From: DDH964 sp963763205
GTDB lineage: Bacteria > Desulfobacterota > Desulfuromonadia > Desulfuromonadales > DDH964
Assembly (NCBI GenBank): GCA_963763205.1
Contig: CAVXNQ010000002.1
Coordinates: forward strand, 372,001-436,000
Direction: 5' to 3'
Length of the DNA: 64,000 bases
Made by a program: the position numbers and the translations under genes. Of the stretch, positions 8,680 to 16,797 are shown piece by piece. Positions within the stretch are counted from its first letter, which is position 1, and every line of letters begins with the position of its first letter. Below the pieces are notes generated by a model, which worked only from the letters and a program-made list of their open reading frames with translations, made no database searches and was not told the DNA's origin.

Positions 8680-10919
8680 GTTCCGAAGCGAAGATTAAAC
8701 CTGTAGCAGAGGCGCCCGCCAACCCGCCGGAGCTCCGCCCGGTGGCGAAACGGGCCGTCACCATAGCGGTGGCCGGCAACCCCAACGCCGGCAAGTCGAC
8801 CCTGATCAACGCCATCGCCGGCAGCCGCCTGCATGTCGGCAACTGGCCGGGAGTGACGGTGGAGAAGAAGGAGGCGACCTTCGAGTTCGCGGGTCGCAGA
8901 ATCCGCCTGGTCGATCTACCCGGCACCTATTCCCTCTCCCCCTACACCCAGGAAGAGATCATCGCCCGCGACTATCTGGTCCACGAGAAGCCGGACCTTG
9001 TGATCAACGTGGTCGACGCCACCAACATGGAGCGCAACCTTTACCTGACGGTGCAGCTGCTGGAGCTGGGCCTGCCGGTGGTGATGGCCCTCAACATCTT
9101 TGACGAAGCCGAAGCCAAGGGCTACCGGATCGACGTGGCGGGGATCGAGCAGATGCTGGGAATCACCGTGGTGCCGACGGCGGCGACGAAAAACCGCGGG
9201 ACGAAGGAGCTGCTGGAGGCGGCGCTGCACACCGCCGGCGACCCCGCCGCCAAACGCCCGAAACAGCTCAACTACGGCGAGGACATCGAGCAGGCGCTCG
9301 CGAGCGTCGGCGCCCTGCTGTTGGACAACTACCCGGAGCCGGCCGGGAAGTACCCGCTGCGCTGGCTCGCCTGCAAGCTGATGGAGGCGGACGCCGAGGT
9401 TGCCCGGACAGTGAACATCGTCCCCGGCGAACTGACCTCCGCCCCTCTCGACCACCTGCGCAGCGCCCACGGCGAGGACATCGAGTCGCTGATGGCCGAC
9501 GCCCGCTACGGGCTGGCCGCCGGCCTGACCCGGGAGGTGCTGCAGAAGCCCGAGCTGCGCAAGGTGGAGCTGACCGAGAAGATCGACCGCATCGTCCTCA
9601 ACCGTTTTCTCGGCATCCCCATCTTCCTGGCCGCCATGTGGCTGGTCTTCAAGCTCACCTTCGACCTCTCGACCCCCTTCGGCGACTGGATCGACGCCAC
9701 CGCCAACGGCCCCCTCAAGCACTGGGCGGCGCTGCTCCTCGGCGCGCTGCACGCCCCGCTCTGGACGGTGTCGCTGGTCAACGACGGGATCATCGCCGGG
9801 GTCGGCTTCGTGCTGGTCTTCGTCCCGGTGATCTTCGCCATGATGTTCTTCATCACCTTCCTCGAAGGAAGCGGCTACATGGCGCGGGCCGCCTTTGTCA
9901 TGGACCGGGCGATGCACGCCATCGGCCTGCACGGCAAGTCCTTCATCCCGATGCTGCTCGGCTTCGGCTGCAACGTGCCGGGGATCTACGCCACCCGCAC
10001 CCTGGAGAATCCGCGGGACAAGGCCCTCACCGCCCTGCTCATCCCGCTGATGTCCTGCGGGGCGCGGCTGCCGGTCTACGTCCTGTTCGTCGGGGTCTTC
10101 TTCGCCCGCCACGCCGGCACCGTCATCTGGTCCCTCTACGTCCTCGGCATGCTGCTGGCCATCGCCATGGGACTGCTCTTTAAAAAGACCCTGTTCCGCG
10201 GCGAGACCCCCATGTTCATCATGGAGCTCCCCCCCTACCGCCTCCCCTCCTTCAAGAGCCTCTGCCTGCACACCTGGGAAAAGGGCAAGCACTTCCTGGT
10301 CAAGGCCGGGACCTACATCCTGGCGGTCTCGATCCTGGTCTGGTTCCTGATCAACCTCCCCTGGGGCGTGCAGAACCGCCATGACTCCTACCTGGGCCAG
10401 GCCGGCCAGGCGATCGCGCCGATCTTCGAACCTCTCGGCTTCGGCACCTGGGAAGCCTCCTCATCGCTCATCACCGGGGTGATCGCCAAGGAGATCGTGG
10501 TCGGCACCATGGGCGAGATCTACGCCCCGCCGGGCGCGGACGCAGCCGACCCGCCCCCGCCCCCGGCGCTCGGGGAGGAGCTGCGGGAGATCGGCAGCTC
10601 CTTTGTCGGCGCGGTAAAAGAAGCCGCCGGCAACGTGACCGCCACCTTCGGCATCGCCAGCATGTCCTTCAGCGACGACGAGGGGGGACACTCCTCGCTG
10701 ACCGCGGCGGTGCGGCAGAATTTCACTCCCCTGACCGCCATCGCCTTCATGGTCTTCGTCCTGCTCTACATGCCCTGCATGGTGGTCGCAATTGCCATGC
10801 GCCAGGAGTTCGGCAGCTGGAAGTGGTTCGGGGTCTCCTTTCTCTACCAGAGCCTCCTCGCCTGGGGGGTGGCATTCATCGTCTACCAGGGGGGGATGCT
10901 CCTGGGCTTGGGAGGTTGA
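8676..10919 (+). CDS. feoB: Ferrous iron transport protein B
   Basis: A 747-residue Fe(II) permease. The N-terminal G domain shows GNPNAGKS (34-41), DLPG (80-83) and NIFD (140-143), the G1, G3 and G4 motifs. The membrane part carries the paired gate segments with the conserved cysteines in GFGCNVPGIYATRTLENPRD and LMSCGARLPVY. A Pro/Ala-rich hydrophilic insert (about 620-680) precedes the final helices. It is the core of the Fur-type operon and is followed after two bases by its small Cys-rich partner. Confidence 0.97.
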   Translation: MSSEAKIKPVAEAPANPPELRPVAKRAVTIAVAGNPNAGKSTLINAIAGSRLHVGNWPGVTVEKKEATFEFAGRRIRLVDLPGTYSLSPYTQEEIIARDYLVHEKPDLVINVVDATNMERNLYLTVQLLELGLPVVMALNIFDEAEAKGYRIDVAGIEQMLGITVVPTAATKNRGTKELLEAALHTAGDPAAKRPKQLNYGEDIEQALASVGALLLDNYPEPAGKYPLRWLACKLMEADAEVARTVNIVPGELTSAPLDHLRSAHGEDIESLMADARYGLAAGLTREVLQKPELRKVELTEKIDRIVLNRFLGIPIFLAAMWLVFKLTFDLSTPFGDWIDATANGPLKHWAALLLGALHAPLWTVSLVNDGIIAGVGFVLVFVPVIFAMMFFITFLEGSGYMARAAFVMDRAMHAIGLHGKSFIPMLLGFGCNVPGIYATRTLENPRDKALTALLIPLMSCGARLPVYVLFVGVFFARHAGTVIWSLYVLGMLLAIAMGLLFKKTLFRGETPMFIMELPPYRLPSFKSLCLHTWEKGKHFLVKAGTYILAVSILVWFLINLPWGVQNRHDSYLGQAGQAIAPIFEPLGFGTWEASSSLITGVIAKEIVVGTMGEIYAPPGADAADPPPPPALGEELREIGSSFVGAVKEAAGNVTATFGIASMSFSDDEGGHSSLTAAVRQNFTPLTAIAFMVFVLLYMPCMVVAIAMRQEFGSWKWFGVSFLYQSLLAWGVAFIVYQGGMLLGLGG

Positions 10920-10921
10920 AC

Positions 10922-11080
10922 ATGGGAATCGCGGATCTGTTGTGGATGGCCTTCTTTCTCGGCGGCGCCGGCTACCTCTTCTACCGCTCCTTCTGGAAAA
11001 AGAAGGGGGGCTGTCACGGCTGCAGTGAATCGGGATGCTGCGGTTCGTCGAACAAATCCAAGGCGGGACATAATTTGTGA
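10922..11080 (+). CDS. FeoB-associated Cys-rich membrane protein
   Basis: A 52-residue protein with one N-terminal membrane helix (about 5-21) and a cytoplasmic tail with Cys motifs GCHGC and GCCG. Such small proteins usually follow feoB and are thought to play a FeoC-like accessory role, though their mechanism is not settled. The start was set at the ATG two bases after the feoB stop; longer upstream frames run through feoB. Confidence 0.85.
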   Translation: MGIADLLWMAFFLGGAGYLFYRSFWKKKGGCHGCSESGCCGSSNKSKAGHNL

Positions 11081-11103
11081 CGGCGCAAAAAAAGGAGCGA
11101 GAG

Positions 11104-11460
11104 ATGTTCGGAAAGAAGTTGATCGCGGTCGCGGCAGCGGCGGTATTCGGAACGGCGCTGCTTTGCGGAGCCGGAATCGCCTCGGCTCACGAGGGGCGGG
11201 AGCATGACCAGGGAATAGACCAGGCGGGGAGCGTCGAGACGTCGAAAAAGGAGATTTGTCCGGTCAGCGGCGAGGAGACCGATCCCAAAACGGCCATTTC
11301 GCACGAATACAAAGGCAAGGTGTACACTCTTTGCTGCACCGATTGCCTCGAGAAATTCAAAAGGGACCCGGAGAAATATAGCGGGACGGTGAAAGGGGAG
11401 GCGCTAGAAGAGCCGCTACGCCACGAAGACCACGACCCCGAGCACGGCAATAACCGATGA
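11104..11460 (+). CDS. Exported YHS/TRASH-type metal-binding protein
   Basis: A 118-residue protein with a signal peptide (MFGKKLIAV to IASAH, cut near residue 29), a His/Asp/Glu-rich stretch, then a YHS/TRASH-like unit: CPVSGEETDPK, YKGKVYTLCCTDCLEKFKRDPEKY. The C-terminus is again His/Asp-rich. This fold binds metal through cysteines, so it may bind iron or another divalent cation in the periplasm beside FeoB. AAAGGAGCGAGAG lies directly before the chosen ATG. It is 23 bases from the previous gene and probably in the same transcript. Confidence 0.8.
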   Translation: MFGKKLIAVAAAAVFGTALLCGAGIASAHEGREHDQGIDQAGSVETSKKEICPVSGEETDPKTAISHEYKGKVYTLCCTDCLEKFKRDPEKYSGTVKGEALEEPLRHEDHDPEHGNNR

Positions 11461-11588
11461 GTCCGGTTGATCGCCACGCGGCAGGAGTTGGGCCGATGGA
11501 AAGGGTCGGGGGCCTTTCACCGCCAGCCTGGGCTGGCCCGGAGCGAGGGAATCAGGCGGACAACCTCGACACCCAGGAGGGCATTCCC

Positions 11589-12278
11589 ATGCAGCACCGC
11601 CGCGCCGACCGAAGCAGCCGTCCAGCCTGGCACCATCTGGCCGCCCGCTTTGCCGGCGACCGGGAGTGTCTGGCATCCTTCCTCGCCCTGGAGGCCGCCG
11701 AAATCCTGGCGGGGGAAAAACCGGCAAACCTGATCAACGTGATCGACCGTCCCCAGGGGTGCGGAAAGAACCTCTACCGGCTCTGGCGAGAGCACGGCCC
11801 GGAGCTCCTTCGCGGCAGCGGTTTGGCCGCCCTGGAGTTGATCGACCGGGGCGAGTCGCTGTTGCTCTGCATCTATCTGCCCGAGGCCCTGGGGGCGCTT
11901 CTCGCCCGAAAAGACAGCACGGCCGTGCTGCGCCGGGCCGGCTACCCGGAGCCGCTCGCCCCCGCGAGGGTATTGGCCGAACTCCGGGCGAGGATTCTCG
12001 CCGGCGGACCCTTCCCGCACGAAATCGGCGTTTTTCTGGGGTATCCGCTCATGGACGTGGTCGGGTTTATGGGCTGGGCGCCGCTTCCCTTCGTCTGTCA
12101 GGGACCGTGGAAGATCTACGGCAATCCCACTCGGAGCCTGAAATTGGCGGACACCTTTCATCGCTGCCGCCGGCGCATGGCCCAAAGACTGGCCTGCTGC
12201 GCGACCCCTTTCGACTGCCCGGCCCCGTCGGCAGGCCGAAAAGCGGCGCGGGAGGTATTTTTTCGGTGCACCAGTTGA
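11589..12278 (+). CDS. DUF3793 family protein
   Basis: A 229-residue protein of unknown function. The DUF3793 hallmarks are visible: EKPANLINV, an LYRLWREHG helix, HEIGVFLGYPLMDVVGF, and GPWKIYGNP near the end followed by a helix with AQRLACC. No signal peptide or membrane helix is seen, so it should be cytoplasmic. An upstream in-frame ATG at 11457 is possible, but AGGAGGG just before 11589 and the domain start favour the shorter form. It sits between Feo and a Fur-like box, so a role in iron handling is inferred only from position. The Fur-like box at 12276 begins on its stop codon. Confidence 0.8.
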   Translation: MQHRRADRSSRPAWHHLAARFAGDRECLASFLALEAAEILAGEKPANLINVIDRPQGCGKNLYRLWREHGPELLRGSGLAALELIDRGESLLLCIYLPEALGALLARKDSTAVLRRAGYPEPLAPARVLAELRARILAGGPFPHEIGVFLGYPLMDVVGFMGWAPLPFVCQGPWKIYGNPTRSLKLADTFHRCRRRMAQRLACCATPFDCPAPSAGRKAAREVFFRCTS

Positions 12279-12290
12279 AAATGAATATCA
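12276..12290 (+). promoter_or_regulatory. Fur-like box before the DUF2325-porin pair
   Basis: TGAAAATGAATATCA matches the 7-1-7 Fur consensus TGATAATnATTATCA at 12 of 14 fixed positions. It overlaps the DUF3793 stop codon and lies 21 bases before the GTG start of the DUF2325 gene, a normal operator position. Confidence 0.72.
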
Positions 12291-12311
12291 TTACCACCAA
12301 GAGGAGATAGC

Positions 12312-12608
12312 GTGTGCCTTGCAGTCGTCGGCGGGATGGACCGCCTGGAAAGGCACTACCGGGAGGAAGCCGCACGCTCCGGCATCGAACTGCGGGTTTT
12401 CAACCGCTCCGAGGCCAATATCGGCGCCAAGCTGAAACACGTCGATGCCCTGCTGATCTTCACCAAAAAGGTTTCGCACCGGGTCAAAAATGAAGCGCTC
12501 AAAGCGGTAAAAGCACGTGCGATTCCAGTCTACCTCCACCATTCGTGCGGGGTTTACACTTTCCGGGATTGCCTGAACTGTCTGACCAAACCAAAGGAGG
12601 AAAGTTGA
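12312..12608 (+). CDS. DUF2325 domain protein
   Basis: A 98-residue protein with a Rossmann-like DUF2325 pattern: CLAVVGGMDRLERHYREEA, then VDALLIFTKKVSHRVKNEA and AIPVYLHHSCGVYTF near the end. Function is unknown; the family often carries conserved Ser-His and Cys residues, both present here. It starts with GTG, supported by AGGAGATAGC directly upstream. It lies one base before the porin gene and behind its own Fur-like box. Confidence 0.8.
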   Translation: MCLAVVGGMDRLERHYREEAARSGIELRVFNRSEANIGAKLKHVDALLIFTKKVSHRVKNEALKAVKARAIPVYLHHSCGVYTFRDCLNCLTKPKEES

Positions 12609-12609
12609 A

Positions 12610-13965
12610 ATGCTGTTTAGAATTACCGGGACGGTCCTGATCGCCCTGCTCCTGTCCTCTGCTCCGAGCTTCGCCCACGGAGAGGATGCCACGCCCGATG
12701 TTGCGAGGGTGGCTTCCGACGGCTACTTGTCCCGGAGCGAGCTACTGGCCGACCTGGAACAGCGCCATGCTCAGCCTGCCAGGATGGCCCCCGCCGCCAC
12801 AACCGGCCTCGCCGACCGGGACCATCTACTCGGCGACTGGGGAGGACTGCGCAGCGCCCTGGAACAGAAGGGCGTGGATGCCGAGGCGGTGCTGACCCTC
12901 GACGCCATGGACAATCTGCGCGGCGGCGCGAGGCGCGGCGGCACCCTGCTGGGGAATTTCGACCTGACCTTCACCGCCGACACCGCCCGCGCCGGCTGGT
13001 GGCAGAACGGCACCTTCTTTCTCTATCTGCTTGGCAACTTCAATGCCGGTGGGCCGCTCACCGACAAGGTCGGGGATCTGCAGGGGACCAGCAACATCGA
13101 GGCCGACCAGGCCGTCAAAATCTACGAAGCATGGTACGAGCATCGGTTCCTCGCAGACCGGCTCTCGGTGCTGGCCGGCTGGCATGACCTGAACAGCGAG
13201 TTCGACGTCCTCGAATACGCCTCGACCTTCATCAACAGCTCCTTCGGCATTTCTCCCGACATCTCGCAGGTCGGGCCGTCCATCTTCCCCACTACCGCCC
13301 TGGCCCTCCGCCTCCGGGTGAATCCCACCCCCGGCAGCTACCTGCTGGCGGCTCTCTACGACGGGGAGCCGGGCGACCTGGAACTGCCACGGCGCAGCAC
13401 CCTGGGCCTGTCGTCCGATGACGGGGTTTTCACCGCACTGGAGGCGGGGCTGAGCCGGGGGGAACCGGGCGAGGCCGACTATTTCAAGCTCGGCGCGGGG
13501 GGCTGGGTCCATACCGCCGAGGTCGAGGATTTCACCGGCGCGAGCCACGACTTCAACCACGGCCTCTACCTGATCGCCGAAAAGACCCTCTTCACCGAGG
13601 GGGAGGACGGCCAGGGGCTGGGCGCCTTCGTGCAGCTCGGCTGCGCCGATCCCCACCGCAACCAGATCGGCCGCTACTGGGGCGCGGGCCTCAACTACAC
13701 CGGCCTGGTCCCCGGCCGCAGCCACGACGTGACCGGCCTGGCCGTGGCCAGTGCCCGCAACGGCGGGCACTTCCGCCACTACATGGCCACCGTCGAGGGG
13801 ACCCCGGCGGAGCACGCCGAAACGGTCATCGAAGCGACCTACCTGGCCGAGGTTTTCCCCTGGCTGACCGTGCAGCCCGATCTGCAGTACGTCATCCATC
13901 CCGGCACCGAACCCACACTGGACAACGCGCTGGTGGCCGGAGTGCGGGTAGAGATCGTCTTTTAA
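12610..13965 (+). CDS. OprB-family carbohydrate-selective porin
   Basis: A 451-residue outer-membrane beta-barrel protein. Residues 1-22 are a signal peptide ending SFAHG. The OprB motif HLLGDWGGLRSALEQKGV follows a short linker, and the barrel ends with alternating strands and a C-terminal phenylalanine (VRVEIVF), as needed for outer-membrane assembly. OprB members are usually diffusion channels for sugars. Here the gene directly follows DUF2325 behind a Fur-like box beside feoAAB, which suggests iron-responsive expression and possibly passage of Fe(II) or small chelates. AAAGGAGGAAAG precedes the ATG. Confidence 0.88.
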   Translation: MLFRITGTVLIALLLSSAPSFAHGEDATPDVARVASDGYLSRSELLADLEQRHAQPARMAPAATTGLADRDHLLGDWGGLRSALEQKGVDAEAVLTLDAMDNLRGGARRGGTLLGNFDLTFTADTARAGWWQNGTFFLYLLGNFNAGGPLTDKVGDLQGTSNIEADQAVKIYEAWYEHRFLADRLSVLAGWHDLNSEFDVLEYASTFINSSFGISPDISQVGPSIFPTTALALRLRVNPTPGSYLLAALYDGEPGDLELPRRSTLGLSSDDGVFTALEAGLSRGEPGEADYFKLGAGGWVHTAEVEDFTGASHDFNHGLYLIAEKTLFTEGEDGQGLGAFVQLGCADPHRNQIGRYWGAGLNYTGLVPGRSHDVTGLAVASARNGGHFRHYMATVEGTPAEHAETVIEATYLAEVFPWLTVQPDLQYVIHPGTEPTLDNALVAGVRVEIVF

Positions 13966-14199
13966 CCAGAAGGGTGGAATGGTCCCGCCGGGGCTCCTGC
14001 AAGGGTGAAGGTCGGTGTAAAACTGGGTGGGCAAGGGACCGGGCCGGGGAGCATTCGCGGCCAGCGGCCAAATGGGTAAGTACCAGAGATGCTTGTTTCT
14101 CGTTCCGGAAACTACCCATCCGGTTTTGCCACGGCAGCCGCATGGAGTGTCTGATTAATTCTCAGGTGAAGTATGACTGCAATATTGAACAACTTTTAG

Positions 14200-14236
14200 G
14201 AAAGCCCCAACCTGGCAATCCGGGCTGGGACTTTTA
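14200..14236 (+). terminator. Terminator-like hairpin downstream of the porin
   Basis: AAAGCCCCAACC pairs imperfectly with GGGCTGGGACTTT around a short loop, and TTATTTGTT follows. It may end transcripts of the porin operon. Confidence 0.45.
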
Positions 14237-14263
14237 TTTGTTCTGGAAATCGTGGCTTATCAG

Positions 14264-14295
14264 AAAACCCCACCTGCTTGCCCAGATGGGGTTTT
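14264..14295. terminator. Bidirectional terminator between porin and cyclase
   Basis: AAAACCCCACCTG and CAGATGGGGTTTT form a long stem with one mismatch and A/T tracts on both sides, so it could end both the porin transcript and the cyclase transcript. Confidence 0.75.
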
Positions 14296-14310
14296 CGTTT
14301 CGTGTAAGGG

Positions 14311-15216
14311 CTAGTCATGAAGAAAAAATCTGTCTTTCCCTCCCTCCTTGGCAAGGAATAGAGCACAGTCAGCCTCGCGTAGCAATCCGTCCACGTCTTT
14401 TGCATGAACGGGGAACAGGCTTCCACCAATGCTTAAAGTCACTTTGGCCTCTTGGCCAGCCACAGAAATATTGGTGGCAAGGGCATTACGGAGCCTTTGG
14501 ATAATTTCGATTACTTCCTTACGGGACTGAACTTTCTCCAGGATAATCAGGAATTCATCCCCACCCACCCGGGCAAGAGTGTCGGCTTTGCGCAAAGCGC
14601 TGCGCATGCGCAGGGCTGTCTCGCACAACACGCTATCGCCGGCCTGGTGCCCAAAGGAATCATTGAATTGCTTAAAATTGTCTATGTCCACAATCAATAC
14701 TGCCAACTGGCTTTCCATTCTGAGTGCCAAATTGAAGGAGTGCTCCAACCGATCTAGGGCCAAGCGCCGATTGGGCAGGCCAGTTAGAACATCGTGATGA
14801 GCAAGGTGTTGGAGACGGGCCAGATTCTTTTTTGATTCCATCTCCATGCTCCACTGTCGGGTATGATCACGAATCACGTAAAGGGTAATATTCCCTCCCC
14901 GCAGTTGAATTGAACTGGGCAAAACTTCGACCCGGATTTCGGCTCCATCCGCTCTCCGATGCGTTTGCACCCAGACTTCCTCCCCGTCCGAGTAAACCCT
15001 GGTATCTACCGGACCATCAAGGAGGTCTTGCACCCGCCACCGAACGAAATCCTCTCGGCTTCGGCCAAACAGTTGAAGGGCAGCGTTGTTGGCATCAAGG
15101 ATCCTTCTGCTTTTTGAGTTTACCAGCAGACTAGGACAGGAATGCGTTTCGAACAGTTCGAGAAAACCTTTCCCGTACGACTCAGCTTTTCTTCTCGAAT
15201 GCCCCTGATTGGCCAT
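14311..15216 (-). CDS. PAS-GGDEF diguanylate cyclase
   Basis: A 301-residue cytoplasmic protein that should make cyclic di-GMP from two GTP. A PAS domain (about 18-125) with CPSLLVNSKSRRILDANNAA is followed by a short linker and a GGDEF domain: HHDVLTGLPNRRLALDRLEH, VDIDNFKQFNDSFGHQAGD and the active-site loop RVGGDEF. No clear RxxD inhibitory site stands before GGDEF. The start at 15216 has AAAGGAGCGGAT upstream; a longer frame reaches into the regulatory hairpin and was rejected. The upstream leader carries a GEMM-I riboswitch, implying control by its own product. Confidence 0.92.
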   Translation of the reverse strand: MANQGHSRRKAESYGKGFLELFETHSCPSLLVNSKSRRILDANNAALQLFGRSREDFVRWRVQDLLDGPVDTRVYSDGEEVWVQTHRRADGAEIRVEVLPSSIQLRGGNITLYVIRDHTRQWSMEMESKKNLARLQHLAHHDVLTGLPNRRLALDRLEHSFNLALRMESQLAVLIVDIDNFKQFNDSFGHQAGDSVLCETALRMRSALRKADTLARVGGDEFLIILEKVQSRKEVIEIIQRLRNALATNISVAGQEAKVTLSIGGSLFPVHAKDVDGLLREADCALFLAKEGGKDRFFLHD

Positions 15217-15318
15217 ATCCGCTCCTTTCAATCTTTGATGGCATGTTGGAAATACCCATCGAGCTATAACCCTACAATTCGGGAAAAATCTCTGGATATC
15301 TATCCTCCCGGTATCAAA

Positions 15319-15356
15319 AGGAAAACGCCCTTCTTTCGTGAAGAAAGATGGGCGTT
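15319..15356 (-). terminator. Riboswitch expression-platform terminator
   Basis: On the minus strand AACGCCCATCTTTC and GAAAGAAGGGCGTT form a stem with one mismatch, followed by TTTTCCTTTT. It lies between the GEMM-I aptamer and the cyclase start, in the position of a transcription-terminating expression platform. Confidence 0.75.
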
Positions 15357-15394
15357 CTGATACGTTCCGGTTCCAGAGGGAACGAAACGTGACG

Positions 15395-15480
15395 AAATCT
15401 CTCTTCGGCGGCTCGGCTATCCCCAAGGGACCCATGGCTTTGCGTCCCCGGATTGCTCCGGGTTTGCTCTTTTCGAAGAA
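15395..15480 (-). promoter_or_regulatory. GEMM-I cyclic di-GMP riboswitch
   Basis: Read on the minus strand, this leader carries the conserved GEMM-I core: AGAGCAAACC at the start of P2, GGGGACGCAAAGCC in the joining region, a GGGTCCC hairpin, then ATAGCCGAGCCGCC closing P3 and P1. The order and spacing match the c-di-GMP-I class. It precedes the terminator at 15319-15356 and the cyclase gene. The edges are approximate because P1 pairing is weak by eye. Confidence 0.82.
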
Positions 15481-15858
15481 AAAGCTATTCCCCTACTATT
15501 GGAGTTGTTTGCTAATACCATGCCGAAAAATTAAGCCTAATAAATTGTGCTATCTATTAAGCACATCTAAAAGCCTTCCGGCCGGGCTAACGAGGACTCC
15601 AAGCGAGAACACTGGGTGTTAGTGCTGTTTGGCTGAAAGCTAGACTTAATGAGGAAAGACCAGATGCTGACACTTTTCGGGATGCGAGACCGCCTTTTCC
15701 ACACATACCACTAAACTATGGTCACAAGCCTAAGAGCCCGGATTGTGGCAGTCTATATTGGTCCTGCATCAATAGAAAAGCCCCACCTGCTGACTAGGTG
15801 GGGCTTTCGAGTATTTAATACCGCCCCGTGATTAATAGGACGAATTTTTTACACGCTC
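15481..15858. other. Intergenic region with one terminator-like hairpin
   Basis: No gene is supported here. A perfect stem AAAGCCCCACCT/AGGTGGGGCTTT with a six-base loop lies at 15778-15807 and can terminate in either direction. The rest shows no recognisable feature; a minus-strand promoter for the riboswitch leader should lie at its left end. Confidence 0.55.
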
Positions 15859-15931
15859 AACGGTCAGCATCAGCAGCGGCACGGAGCGCCGTCCGCCGCA
15901 TGCTGTTGGTCGACACCATCTGCTGACCGTT
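15859..15931. repeat. Nested inverted repeat beside the carbonic anhydrase remnant
   Basis: AACGGTCAGCA (15859-15869) and TGCTGACCGTT (15921-15931) are exact inverted copies. Between them GCGG-ACGG pairs with CCGT-CCGC around AGCG. Together they can fold into a large branched hairpin. No T tract follows on either strand, so this is not a standard terminator; it could be a structured RNA or the end of a lost mobile element. Confidence 0.5.
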
Positions 15932-15933
15932 TG

Positions 15934-16471
15934 TCAGGGAGAAACCTCCCCGAGTCGGCCTGTGTCAACGTCATAGATGAAACCTCGAACTTGGAGACTC
16001 TCGGGTATCCATGGGTGCGATCTCACCTATCGGATCTGCTCCAGAACGTTCTTTTGCAAATCAGTAAAGGCGAGGAATCGATTGGGGATGATCGGCACCT
16101 TGCCCGTTTCGCGCTCTAACCGTGTCGCCAAGTCCTCATCTTTGAAGGTGAGCATGCCGCATTTCGTGTTGTTGATGATCATGAACTCCCGCGTCCCCCC
16201 AATGTGGTAGGAGATGATCAGTGATCGCAGCACATCCTCTGTAATGCCCCCCCCCAGCATTCCGAAGGATGTGCGCATCGCCAAATTCCAAACCCAAGAG
16301 TTTCGAAATGTGTAGCCGGCAGTCCAAGCACGCCAGCACAGCAAGCTTGAGTCGCGGCGGCCTTCCAGGCAGACCGCTCTGTGTGAACTGTTCGGCGAAT
16401 TTCAGGTTCCTATCCAGCACCTTATCGATAGCAGAGGTCGTCGTCTTTTCGTTCTGTTTCGATACTTCCAT
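15934..16471 (-). pseudogene. Beta-class carbonic anhydrase-like remnant
   Basis: The reconstructed product of about 179 residues resembles a small beta-carbonic anhydrase: VLACLDCRL (expected zinc Cys and Asp-Arg pair), ILRNAGG, GTREFMIINNTKCGM, and a C-terminal HPWIPESLQVRGFIYDVDTG ending. Three defects are visible. A run of nine G (16247-16255) shifts the frame at AGGG. An in-frame TAG (16027-16029) precedes the last 30 codons. The zinc-ligand His expected in HTxCGM is Asn. A good ribosome-binding site (AAAGGAGTAAG) remains before the start at 16471. The run length could be a sequencing error, but the stop and the lost ligand point to decay. Confidence 0.7.
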
Positions 16472-16771
16472 ACGACTTACTCCTTTCACCTTCTCCTGGC
16501 TGATTCTATTCGCACTGTAGCACAGATGGCACGGATTCAAAGATGAACATGCTGCGAATTGGCCTTAATTTCGTAGACACTGTTGAATGAGGATTTTACT
16601 CGTGGATTCGCTTCATGCCGTCTCAGATTTTGTCCTACATTACTTATCGGGCAATATTTACCGATCGTCAGGCTTTCCAACAAATCCTCTTCTCCGAGAA
16701 AGCGTCATCCCCCAATCCCAGGGCGGAGGCCTGCACTTGCCCCATAATCCCCAGTTTTGCCATTGACGTGC
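16472..16771. other. Intergenic region, nothing recognised
   Basis: This AT-richer stretch between the carbonic anhydrase remnant and the toxin-antitoxin operator holds no convincing reading frame, RNA gene or repeat. Confidence 0.5.
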
Positions 16772-16789
16772 GGTATCAATATTGATACC
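16772..16789. promoter_or_regulatory. hicAB: Perfect palindromic operator of the HicAB-type module
   Basis: GGTATCAATATTGATACC is an exact 18-base palindrome ending eight bases before the first codon of the toxin gene. Such a site is what a ribbon-helix-helix antitoxin would bind for autoregulation. Its location overlaps the expected promoter. Confidence 0.7.
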
Positions 16790-16797
16790 ATTTGACC

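Larger units (their letters stand above)
13966..14310. other. Intergenic region between convergent genes
   Basis: No reading frame in this stretch looks like a gene. It ends with the two terminator-like hairpins at 14200 and 14264 that separate the porin operon from the convergent diguanylate cyclase gene. Confidence 0.6.

Noticed and set aside
16027..16029. In-frame TAG in the carbonic anhydrase as possible pyrrolysine
   Set aside because: No pyl genes are in the window, and the gene also has a frameshift and a lost zinc ligand, so decay is simpler.
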